DNA of 14,300 nt, from the NCBI GenBank assembly GCA_038224055.1, contig JBBRGO010000059.1, positions 1 to 14,300 of the forward strand, in the 5' to 3' direction. Below are positions 1-6,273 of the stretch, in pieces. Each line of letters begins with the position of its first letter. The first letter of the stretch is position 1. Both the position numbers and the translations under genes were made by a program. This DNA comes from JBDSSS01 sp038224055 (GTDB taxonomy: Bacteria > Actinomycetota > Actinomycetes > Actinomycetales > Dermatophilaceae). The notes under the pieces are model-generated. The model was given only the letters and a program-made list of their open reading frames with translations. It did no database searches and was not told the origin of the DNA.

Positions 1-245
1 ACGGCGACCGCACCGAGCGCGACGGCATCGGCCACGAAGTCGGCGCCGTGGACGTTGAAGCCGGGCAGGGCGGCATACAGGTCGCCCGGCAGGACCGCTC
101 GGCTGTCGAGGGTCACGCCGGTCACGCGGACGTCGGACCGCGAGAGCTCGGGGGCACCGGGAAGCGGCTCGAGACGCGTGGTCAGCTCGCGCAGGGACAC
201 ACCCGTCGTCGCGGGCCTGATGGGGGCAGGAGGCACGTCAGCCAA
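1..245 (-). CDS. murE: UDP-N-acetylmuramyl-tripeptide synthetase MurE, N-terminal part (cut by window edge)
   Basis: MurE is a cytoplasmic Mur ligase that adds the third amino acid to UDP-MurNAc-L-Ala-D-Glu in peptidoglycan precursor synthesis. Only about 81 residues are in the window. They read as the Mur ligase N-terminal UDP-binding domain: GVTLDSRAVLPGDLYAALPG at residues 43-62, then NVHGADFVADAVALGAVAV at 64-82, matching the family pattern of DSR, PGDL(F/Y)xAL and HGxxF. MurF has a similar N-terminus, but the position directly after ftsI is that of murE in actinobacterial dcw clusters. The start is uncertain: TTG at 245 gives a protein beginning (M)ADVPP, 2 nt after the ftsI stop; GTG at 236 is the alternative. 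Neither has a strong ribosome binding site, so translation is probably coupled to ftsI. The 3' end lies outside the window. Confidence 0.88.
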   Translation of the reverse strand, partial: MADVPPAPIRPATTGVSLRELTTRLEPLPGAPELSRSDVRVTGVTLDSRAVLPGDLYAALPGFNVHGADFVADAVALGAVA

Positions 246-247
246 AC

Positions 248-2422
248 TTACAGGCCGTCGCGCTTGGCCTGCGCATCGCTGATGACCGTGGGGTCGGAGT
301 CGGAGAGCGGTGCGGTGGCCCACACGTGGTAGTCGAGGGTGGACGGGGTGCTCGGAGGCGTCTGGTCGCGCTGGATGAGGTAGGTCATCAGCTGGTTGAA
401 GACCGGCCCGGCGAGCATGCCGCCGAACATCCCGGCCGTCGGCTTCTGGATGAAGACGCCGATGACGTACTTCGGGGCCTCCGCGGGGGCGTAGCCGATG
501 AAGGAGGCGGTGAAGCCGTTGTACTTGCCGAGCTTCTCGTCGTAGCGGTCCGCCGTGCCCGTCTTGCCGGCCACGCGGTAGCCGGGGATGCGCGCGGCGC
601 TGGCCGTGCCGTCCTTGCCCGTGACCTCCTCCATCATCCGCGACAGCTTGGTGGCGGTGTCCTGCGAGACGACCCGGGTCGGGGCCGGGGCGGGTGTGGG
701 GACGAAGGCGCCGCTGTCGTCGACGGTCCCCTCGATGAGGCTCGGGGGCACCCGGACCCCCCCGTTGGCGATCGTCTGGAAGACGCTCGTCTGCTGGACG
801 GCCGTGACCGAGTAGCCCTGGCCGAAGAGGATCGTGTAGCGACGGGTCGACTTCCAGTCCGCCGCCTTGGCGAGCTGGCCCTTGGACTCGCCGGGGAAAC
901 CGACGGCCGTGCGTACCCCGACGCCGAATGCCCGGTAGTAGTTCTCCATCACCATCGGCGAAACCCGCTCACCGATGAGCATCGTGCCCATGTTCGAGGA
1001 CTTGGCGATGACGCCGGTCGCCGTCATGTTCTCGACGCCGTGGGGCTCGTTGTCCTTGAAGCTCGTCCCGGCGCGCGGCAGCCGCGGGGGGACGATGACG
1101 CCGGTGTCGGGCGTGATCACCTTCTGCTCGAGGGCGGCGGCCATCGTCATCAGCTTGCCCGTGGAGCCCGGCTCGAACGCGTCGTCGAAGGCCTCGTTCG
1201 TCATCCGACCCGAGGTGGTGGGGTTGTCGGCGTTCGGGTCGAAAGTGGGATAGCTCGCGGCGGCCCGGACCTTGCCCGTCGCGACCTCGATGACGACGGC
1301 GGTGCCCGACTGGGCCCCGACCCCGGTCACCTGCTTGGCCAACGCGTTCTGCGCGTACCACTGGAGGTCCGCGTCGATGGTCAGCTTGACGTCGCGCCCG
1401 TCCACGACCGGGGTGTCGACCCGCTGCGAGCCGGGGATGATGTAGCCGTCTCGGGCCTGCTCGGCCAGGGAGGAGCCCGGCGTGCCGGCGAGCGTCTTGT
1501 CGTACATGTACTCGATGCCGGCGAGCGGCTTCTGCTCCGTCTTGTTGACGACGCCGACGATCTGGCCGGCGGCCATCCCGCTCGGGTAGACCCGGCGCAC
1601 CGTGCGCTCGGAGCTGATCCCGGGGACCCCGAGGGCACTGATCTCGCGCCAGACGGCCGGGTTGACCTCTTTCTTGACGATGACGTAGCGGGTCTTGGGC
1701 CGAGTGAACAAGGTGGTGAGCTGGCTGACGCTCATCCCGAGGAGGGGCGCGAGGTCGCTCGCCGCGCGGGTGACCCCGACCTTCTCGCGGACGCCGTCGA
1801 CGCGCACCTTGTACTCGGGGATGGCATCGGGGTCGGCGATGACGGTGAACCGCTCGACGGAGTCGGCGAGGACCTGCCCGTTGGTGTCGAGGATCTGACC
1901 ACGCAGGGCCGGGGTCAGGGTCTTGACGGACCGCTTGCTGAGCGCGGCGGCCTGGGTCGCCGAGGCGTCGAACGCCTGGATCCGGAAGAGCTGGCCGGCG
2001 AAGACCGTGAAGACGACGAGGACGGCGACGAACATCGCTCGGGCCCGCCGCCGGGGGTGGGAGGTCGAGATCCGGAGGCTCCGACGAGGACCGCGGGGGC
2101 CCCGTGGTCCGCTGGTGCCCTTCGGCGAGGCGGCCCGCTTCGGGGCTGCCCCCCGTCCGCGCGTCGTCGGCGCGGCGCCCGCCCGGGCCGGGCCGGACGG
2201 GCGGGTGCCCGCCGGACGCGAGCCGGTGGTCCGCGGCGGCGCGGTCGCGGCGCGAGCACCGCTGGCGGCGCGGGCGCTCGAACCGGCCGGCTTCGCGGCC
2301 CCGCGCCCTGCGGCGCTGTGCCCCGACGTGGCGGAGGCTCCGCCCTGGCGCGGCGTGGCCGCCCGTCCCCGGCGTCCGTCGTGCGCGGGCGGGCGGGAGT
2401 CACTCCCTCGTGATGGCGTCAC
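248..2422 (-). CDS. ftsI: Septal peptidoglycan transpeptidase FtsI (class B penicillin-binding protein 3)
   Basis: FtsI cross-links septal peptidoglycan within the divisome, working with the glycosyltransferase FtsW. The protein is 724 aa. Residues 1-129 are a cytoplasmic tail rich in Arg, Ala, Pro and Gly; a membrane anchor follows at about 130-148 (AMFVAVLVVFTVFAGQLF), then the PBP dimerisation domain (about 160-330) and the transpeptidase domain (about 370-680). Catalytic motifs are intact: STGK at 420-423 (Ser420 nucleophile), SSN at 475-477 and KTG at 620-622. No PASTA domains follow. I chose GTG at 2422 because GAGGTGA, overlapping the ftsL stop, lies just upstream as a ribosome binding site; the open frame extends to an ATG at 2545, but that part overlaps ftsL and reads as Arg/Pro shadow. 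It starts 4 nt after ftsL and ends 2 nt before murE. The cytoplasmic tail is longer than in most bacteria, though actinobacterial FtsI proteins do carry such tails. Confidence 0.95.
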   Translation of the reverse strand: MTPSRGSDSRPPAHDGRRGRAATPRQGGASATSGHSAAGRGAAKPAGSSARAASGARAATAPPRTTGSRPAGTRPSGPARAGAAPTTRGRGAAPKRAASPKGTSGPRGPRGPRRSLRISTSHPRRRARAMFVAVLVVFTVFAGQLFRIQAFDASATQAAALSKRSVKTLTPALRGQILDTNGQVLADSVERFTVIADPDAIPEYKVRVDGVREKVGVTRAASDLAPLLGMSVSQLTTLFTRPKTRYVIVKKEVNPAVWREISALGVPGISSERTVRRVYPSGMAAGQIVGVVNKTEQKPLAGIEYMYDKTLAGTPGSSLAEQARDGYIIPGSQRVDTPVVDGRDVKLTIDADLQWYAQNALAKQVTGVGAQSGTAVVIEVATGKVRAAASYPTFDPNADNPTTSGRMTNEAFDDAFEPGSTGKLMTMAAALEQKVITPDTGVIVPPRLPRAGTSFKDNEPHGVENMTATGVIAKSSNMGTMLIGERVSPMVMENYYRAFGVGVRTAVGFPGESKGQLAKAADWKSTRRYTILFGQGYSVTAVQQTSVFQTIANGGVRVPPSLIEGTVDDSGAFVPTPAPAPTRVVSQDTATKLSRMMEEVTGKDGTASAARIPGYRVAGKTGTADRYDEKLGKYNGFTASFIGYAPAEAPKYVIGVFIQKPTAGMFGGMLAGPVFNQLMTYLIQRDQTPPSTPSTLDYHVWATAPLSDSDPTVISDAQAKRDGL

Positions 2423-2426
2423 GGTC

Positions 2427-3086
2427 TCACCTCGTGGCAGGGGTCTGCGGGTCCGCACTGGTGCCCGACGGGGTCCCCGAGGTGGAGTCGGGGCTCGACG
2501 AGCTCGAACCCAGTGTCGCGGCACCGGCCCCACCCGCGGCGCCACCCGCGGTCTTCGGCGTGGCGTCGCCCGCTGCCACTGCGGCCGCTTGGGCGGCCTT
2601 GGCCGCCTTCGTCGCGGACGACAGGACGCCGCTCACCTTCGCCGTGGTCTCCACCGGGGGCGTCGCACTGATCACGATCGGGAGCGCGTTGTTCTCCGTC
2701 GCGGGCTCCGCCTCCCCGGCGACCGTGCCGGCGGCCAGGTCGATGTAGGCCCGCTGGTTGGCCCGGACCATGCCGAGGGAGCTGGCGGTGCGGGCGAGGG
2801 TGCCGCTGGAGGAGGCCTGGTCGATGGCTTCCTGCAGGTTGCCCGAGCTGTCGTGCAGGAGCCGGGACTCGCGCTGCAGCTGGCCGAGGACGAGTGACCC
2901 GTGAGCCAGCGCGGTGTTGAGCAGGAGCAGCCCGATCAGGCCGACGGTGAGCAGCACGACACAGATCCCGGCGAAGGCGCCGTGCCCCGTGTTCGTGATC
3001 CGCGCGGGCATGACCCGGAGCGGTGCGGACACCGGTCCGCGTCGCGGCGCTCGCAGCGGCCGTGCTGTGGCTGTCATCTGGCTCAT
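2427..3086 (-). CDS. ftsL: FtsL-like cell division protein
   Basis: This small bitopic membrane protein is in the usual place of ftsL between rsmH and ftsI. FtsL forms a complex with FtsB and FtsQ and helps activate FtsWI at the septum. The protein is 219 aa: a basic cytoplasmic N-terminus (1-36), one membrane helix at about 37-60 (GICVVLLTVGLIGLLLLNTA at 40-59), then a region with coiled-coil character at about 63-95 followed by ARTASSLGMVRANQRAYIDL at 98-117, typical of FtsL-type proteins. From about 120 to the end it is a low-complexity Ala/Ser/Gly/Thr/Pro tail, so it is longer than the usual 100-130 aa FtsL. The ATG at 3086 overlaps the rsmH stop (ATGA) and is preceded by an AGGGGGAG ribosome binding site. 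FtsL proteins share little sequence; the call rests on position, topology and the helix-coil-SLGM layout. Confidence 0.85.
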   Translation of the reverse strand: MSQMTATARPLRAPRRGPVSAPLRVMPARITNTGHGAFAGICVVLLTVGLIGLLLLNTALAHGSLVLGQLQRESRLLHDSSGNLQEAIDQASSSGTLARTASSLGMVRANQRAYIDLAAGTVAGEAEPATENNALPIVISATPPVETTAKVSGVLSSATKAAKAAQAAAVAAGDATPKTAGGAAGGAGAATLGSSSSSPDSTSGTPSGTSADPQTPATR

Positions 3087-4114
3087 GCCTGACTCCCCCT
3101 GGAAGCGGTGCGGTTGAACTGGGTGCGGGTGGACCGCGCGGTGGACGGTGGTGTGGTGCGAGTGCGCTCGGCGACGCGCAGGTGCGCCGAGGCGGCGCGG
3201 GGGTTCTGTGCGACCTCCGCCTCGGACGGCTCCTCGGCCCCGCGGGTCACGAGGGAGAGGTATGCCGCGTGCTCGGGGAGCTCGACGGGCAACCCTGCCG
3301 GTGTGCTCGAGGTCGCCCCCGCCGCGAAGGCCCGCTTCGTCGCCCGGTCCTCGAGCGAGTGGTAGGACAGCACCGCGATCCGGCCGCCGACGGCGAGGAC
3401 CTCGATCGCGGAGGTGACGGCGCGGGCCCACACGGCGAGCTCGTCGTTGACCTCGATGCGCAGCGCCTGGAAGGTGCGCTTGGCCGGGTGCCCGCTCTGG
3501 CGCTGGGACGCCATCGGGATCGCGCGCCGGAGCAGCTCGACGAGGCGAGCGGAGGTCGTGAACGGCTCCTCCTCACGGGTGCGGACGACCGCACGGGCGA
3601 TCTTGCGGGCGAACCGCTCCTCGCCGTACTCCCTGAGCACGCGGGTGAGGTCGTCGACGGAGTAGGTGTTGAGGACGTCGGCCGCGGTGACGCCCTCCGA
3701 CTGGTCCATCCGCATGTCGAGGGGCGCGTCGACCCGGTAGGCGAAGCCACGGTCGGCCTCGTCGAGCTGGAGCGAGCTGACCCCGAGGTCGAACATGATG
3801 CCGTCGACGGCGCCGAGGTCGAGGTCGCTCACGACCTGCGCGATCTCGTCGTAGACGGCGTGCACGGGGCGGAAGCGGTCCCCGAACCGTTCGAGGCGCT
3901 CGCCGGCCAGGCGAAGCGCCTCGCGGTCGCGGTCGATGCCGACGAGCACGATCTCGGGGAAACGGTCGAGGGCGGCCTCGGCGTGGCCCCCCATCCCGAG
4001 GGTCCCGTCGACGAGGACGGCGCCGGACCGGGTCAGGGCGGGCGCGAGCAGGTCGAGGACCCGGTCGCGCAGGACGGGGACGTGCCGCCCCTGCGCTGGT
4101 CCTCGATCGGTCAT
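3083..4114 (-). CDS. rsmH: 16S rRNA (cytosine(1402)-N(4))-methyltransferase RsmH (MraW)
   Basis: RsmH uses S-adenosylmethionine to methylate N4 of C1402 in the 16S rRNA decoding centre; its gene is a fixed member of dcw clusters. The 343-aa protein shows GRHVPVLRDRVLDLL at the N-terminus (9-23), the SAM-binding VDGTLGMGGHAEAAL at 35-49, GIDRDREAL at 59-67, the signature FDLGVSSLQLDEADRGF at 108-124 followed by DMRMD at 133-137, a helical insert domain to about 220, and the late methyltransferase motif YHSLEDR at 251-257. The last 30 residues are a Ser/Thr/Arg-rich tail. The ATG at 4114 has GAAGGA 6 nt upstream. The gap of 197 bp to mraZ holds no convincing gene or hairpin. The stop overlaps the ftsL ATG, which implies coupled translation. 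Confidence 0.96.
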   Translation of the reverse strand: MTDRGPAQGRHVPVLRDRVLDLLAPALTRSGAVLVDGTLGMGGHAEAALDRFPEIVLVGIDRDREALRLAGERLERFGDRFRPVHAVYDEIAQVVSDLDLGAVDGIMFDLGVSSLQLDEADRGFAYRVDAPLDMRMDQSEGVTAADVLNTYSVDDLTRVLREYGEERFARKIARAVVRTREEEPFTTSARLVELLRRAIPMASQRQSGHPAKRTFQALRIEVNDELAVWARAVTSAIEVLAVGGRIAVLSYHSLEDRATKRAFAAGATSSTPAGLPVELPEHAAYLSLVTRGAEEPSEAEVAQNPRAASAHLRVAERTRTTPPSTARSTRTQFNRTASRGSQA

Positions 4115-4313
4115 CGTGCGTCCTTCGGTGCGGTGGTCGGTCGTGCGGGAGGTGGCCGGGTGCCTCACCTGCGGACTGGTCCCCATCCGCTGCCTCGCCC
4201 GGGACGGGGGAAGTCGTCTCGGGATCGGAGCGGCTGGAGGCCGGTACTCAGGTGGTCGGTGCGGTGGTTGCGGTGCGGTCGAGGTGCGCTGGGTGTGGTC
4301 GGGTCCCAGCACG

Positions 4314-4745
4314 TCAGAAGAGTCCGGGGACCACCTCCTGCTCGGTCTCGGCGTAGCCCCGCTCGGCCTGCTCGAGGTAGGTCGCCCAGACCGCGCTGTC
4401 CCAGATCTCGAGGCGGGAGCCGGCGCCGATGACGGTGACCTCACGGTCGAGTCCGGCATACGTGCGCAGCGGGGCCGGGATGGTGAAGCGGCCCTGCTTG
4501 TCGGGGATCTCGTCGGACGCGCCGGAGAGGATGACCCGGCCGTAGTCGCGCACCTGACGGTTCGTCGTCGGCGCGAGCTGGATCTGCTCCGCAACCTTGA
4601 CGAACTCGTCCATCGGGTAGAGGAAGAGGCACCGGTCCTGCCCGCGGGTCACCACGAGGCCCGCGGCCATGCGGTCGCGGTACTTCGCCGGCAGGAAGAT
4701 GCGGCCCTTGTCGTCGAGCCGGGGGGTGTGGGTGCCGAGGAACAC
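4314..4745 (-). CDS. mraZ: Transcriptional regulator MraZ
   Basis: MraZ is a ring-forming DNA-binding protein of the SpoVT/AbrB fold that regulates its own dcw operon. The protein is 143 aa, the usual family length, with the two expected half-repeats: FLGTHTPRLDDKGRIFLPAK at residues 2-21 and IPDKQGRFTIPAPLRTYAGL in the second half, each with the DxxGR-x3-P core. The GTG at 4745 is chosen because it gives the family's standard beginning (V/M)FLGTHTPRLD and because GGGGAGG lies 8 nt upstream. The frame stays open to an ATG at 4850, but that stretch contains the promoter and operator boxes, so it is untranslated. First gene of the minus-strand dcw operon; 197 bp separate it from rsmH. Confidence 0.95.
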   Translation of the reverse strand: MFLGTHTPRLDDKGRIFLPAKYRDRMAAGLVVTRGQDRCLFLYPMDEFVKVAEQIQLAPTTNRQVRDYGRVILSGASDEIPDKQGRFTIPAPLRTYAGLDREVTVIGAGSRLEIWDSAVWATYLEQAERGYAETEQEVVPGLF

Positions 4746-4779
4746 GGACGCCACCTCCCCTTCGTCGACCCGCTGGTTG

Positions 4780-4825
4780 CACCACTGTCTTCCTTCCTGC
4801 ACCACGATACTCCACTTTGCCCCAC
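4780..4825 (-). promoter_or_regulatory. MraZ-binding box array upstream of mraZ
   Basis: On the minus strand, GTGGGG (4825-4820), GTGGAG (4815-4810) and GTGGTG (4805-4800) repeat at exactly 10 bp. A fourth GTGGTG (4785-4780) sits 20 bp further in the same register; the slot between (4795-4790) is degenerate (AAGGAA). MraZ proteins are known to bind short tandem direct repeats spaced one helical turn apart in front of mraZ, fitting its ring shape. The array overlaps the -35/-10 spacer and the start of the transcript, as expected for autorepression. Confidence 0.8.
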
Positions 4826-4831
4826 GGTCAA
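4804..4831 (-). promoter_or_regulatory. Promoter of mraZ and the dcw operon
   Basis: On the minus strand a -35 hexamer TTGACC (4831-4826) is followed after 16 nt by a -10 hexamer TATCGT (4809-4804), close to the housekeeping sigma consensus used by actinobacteria. Transcription would begin near 4797, giving a leader of about 50 nt before the GTG at 4745. The spacer is filled by two GTGGNG boxes, so a protein bound there would block polymerase. Not tested; based on hexamer match, spacing and position. Confidence 0.75.
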
Positions 4832-4886
4832 CGCCAAAAGCGTCGCACAACGGACATTTCTTCGAAGTTTTCGCAGGTCAGCAGCG

Positions 4887-4902
4887 GTGGAGCGAAGTGG
4901 AG
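4887..4902 (+). promoter_or_regulatory. Second GTGGAG tandem pair (MraZ-box-like), plus strand
   Basis: GTGGAG at 4887-4892 and again at 4897-4902, in the same 10-bp spacing as the operator in front of mraZ but on the opposite strand, facing moxR. The sequence GTGGAG is identical to one of the boxes in the mraZ array. Two copies only, so chance in G-rich DNA is possible. Confidence 0.4.
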
Positions 4903-5028
4903 CAGATGTCTGCCCGCCCGGGGCCGGCACGGCTGAGCGGGCGCACCGCGGACACCCTGACGGGGCGCATGCAGGGCTCCGCACGCTCAGCCCCGCGTGA
5001 CGCACCCCGTGATGAGGTCCGGACGAGC

Positions 5029-5060
5029 CCCCACCGCCGGCCCGCGGCCCGGCGGTGGGG
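5029..5060. repeat. Perfect 12-bp inverted repeat with 8-nt loop
   Basis: CCCCACCGCCGG (5029-5040) is the exact reverse complement of CCGGCGGTGGGG (5049-5060), with loop CCCGCGGC between. The stem would be very stable. There is no T-run on either side, and no gene ends nearby, so it is not an ordinary intrinsic terminator of a known transcript; it could be an insulator between the divergent operons, a regulator site or a leader hairpin. Confidence 0.75.
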
Positions 5061-5070
5061 TGAAGTGGAG
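5055..5070 (+). promoter_or_regulatory. Third GTGG(G/A)G tandem pair (MraZ-box-like), plus strand
   Basis: GTGGGG at 5055-5060 and GTGGAG at 5065-5070, joined by TGAA, a 10-bp repeat like those at the mraZ promoter (GTGGGG-CAAA-GTGGAG there). The first box is also part of the right arm of the 12-bp inverted repeat at 5029-5060. It lies about 190 bp before the moxR start. Confidence 0.4.
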
Positions 5071-5087
5071 CGGTCCCGGTGAGGTGT

Positions 5088-5107
5088 GGGGGCGGGGTGG
5101 GGTGGGG
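5088..5107 (+). other. Putative G-quadruplex motif upstream of moxR
   Basis: Four G-runs (5088-5092, 5094-5097, 5099-5102, 5104-5107) are separated by single-base loops C, T and T; a further GGG follows at 5112-5114. This G4-N1-G4-N1-G4-N1-G4 arrangement is the type that forms very stable parallel quadruplexes. It is on the coding strand for moxR, about 155 nt before the GTG, so if transcribed it would lie in the mRNA leader. Confidence 0.6.
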
Positions 5108-5118
5108 TGACGGGAGGT

Positions 5119-5139
5119 CGTCTCACTACCCGGGAGACG
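5119..5139. repeat. Short dyad CGTCTC-N9-GAGACG
   Basis: CGTCTC at 5119-5124 is the reverse complement of GAGACG at 5134-5139, separated by ACTACCCGG. The 21-bp symmetry and its place in the probable moxR promoter or leader would fit an operator for a dimeric regulator. The match is short and could be chance. Confidence 0.35.
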
Positions 5140-5262
5140 ATTCATGGGAGAAGATCGTTGGAGCAGTCGGGCGGCGGGGGTCGGTCAGCGATGACCGGAG
5201 CCCCGTCCGCCGCTCGGCAGGCACGGCACAGGGACCACGCAGGCAACGAATCGGAGGACAGG

Positions 5263-6267
5263 GTGACGACGACGGAGACCGGACTCGGAGCGAGCGGGCT
5301 CGACGGGTCGGCCGACCTCGACCTCGACCTCGTCAGCGAGGTGGCGAACCGCCTCGTGACGGCGATGTCGGGCGTCATCGAGGGCAAACCCGAGGTCGTC
5401 CGCACGACCGTGACCGTGCTCTTCGCGGGTGGACACCTGCTCATCGAGGACGTCCCCGGCGTGGGCAAGACGATGCTCGCCAAGACGCTCGCCCGGTCCA
5501 TCGACGCCACGGTGCGGCGCATCCAGTTCACCCCCGACCTGCTGCCGAGCGACGTCACGGGCGTGAGCATCTTCAACCAGGACGCCCGTCGATTCGAGTT
5601 CCGCCCGGGCGCGATCTTCGCCAACGTCGTCGTCGGTGACGAGATCAATCGCGCCTCGCCCAAGACGCAGTCGGCGATGCTCGAGTCGATGGAGGAGCGC
5701 CAGGTCACCGTCGACGGCACGACCTACCCGCTCCAGGCCCCGTTCATGGTCATGGCGACCCAGAACCCGATCGAGATGGAGGGGACCTACCCGCTGCCCG
5801 AGGCCCAGCGGGACCGCTTCATGGCGCGGATCTCGATGGGCTACCCGTCCGAGCGCGCGGAGCTGGACCTGCTCGAGAGCCACGGCGCCCGCTCCCCCCT
5901 CGACCGGCTGCGGCCGGTCACCGACGCCGCGACGATCGCCCGGGTCGTCGCGGCCGTCAGCCTCGTCCACGCGAGCCCGGCCGTCCGTCAGTACATCGTC
6001 GACCTCGTGACACGGTCCCGCTCGACGACGGCCCTGCGCCTCGGCGCCTCGCCGCGGGCCGCGCTGCACCTGCTGCGGGCCGCCCGGGCGCACGCGGCCC
6101 TCGAGGGCCGCGCCCACGTCCTCCCCGACGACATCCAGACGCTGGCCGGTCCGGTCCTCGCCCACCGGTTGATGCCCTCGAGCGAGACCCAGCTCGCGCG
6201 CCGGACCACCGGTGCGGTGGTGGCCGACCTGCTCCGCCAGGTGCCGGTCCCGCCGAGCGCCCGCTGA
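5263..6267 (+). CDS. MoxR family AAA+ ATPase
   Basis: MoxR ATPases are cytoplasmic AAA+ proteins thought to act as chaperones or activators, usually for VWA or DUF58 partners encoded next to them. The 334-aa protein carries Walker A GVGKT at 66-70 (IEDVPGVGKTMLAKTLARSI, 61-80), Walker B VVGDEINRA at 123-131, and sensor 1 ATQNP at 165-169 followed by the family motif EGTYPLPEAQRDRF at 173-186; the rest is the AAA lid domain. The GTG at 5263 is preferred because GGAGGA lies 4 nt before it and the length fits the family (about 320-350 aa). An in-frame ATG at 5190 would add residues without family likeness and has a poorer ribosome binding site. First gene of a plus-strand operon, 6 nt before the DUF58 gene and divergent from mraZ. 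The exact client is not known. Confidence 0.93.
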   Translation: MTTTETGLGASGLDGSADLDLDLVSEVANRLVTAMSGVIEGKPEVVRTTVTVLFAGGHLLIEDVPGVGKTMLAKTLARSIDATVRRIQFTPDLLPSDVTGVSIFNQDARRFEFRPGAIFANVVVGDEINRASPKTQSAMLESMEERQVTVDGTTYPLQAPFMVMATQNPIEMEGTYPLPEAQRDRFMARISMGYPSERAELDLLESHGARSPLDRLRPVTDAATIARVVAAVSLVHASPAVRQYIVDLVTRSRSTTALRLGASPRAALHLLRAARAHAALEGRAHVLPDDIQTLAGPVLAHRLMPSSETQLARRTTGAVVADLLRQVPVPPSAR

Positions 6268-6273
6268 GCCGCC

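Noticed and set aside
326..2413. 695-codon open frame on the plus strand opposite ftsI
   Set aside because: Shadow of ftsI in GC-rich DNA: Asp/Gly/Arg/Ala-rich with no domain, while the minus strand has all PBP motifs.
4115..4313. Small gene or regulatory RNA between mraZ and rsmH
   Set aside because: The stretch has repeated GGTGCGGT-type words but no clear open frame, hairpin or promoter; treated as plain spacer.
4878..5126. Small minus-strand open frame (82 codons) between mraZ and moxR
   Set aside because: Arg/Pro/Ser-rich, no ribosome binding site seen, and it covers the hairpin and quadruplex motif, better explained as control DNA.
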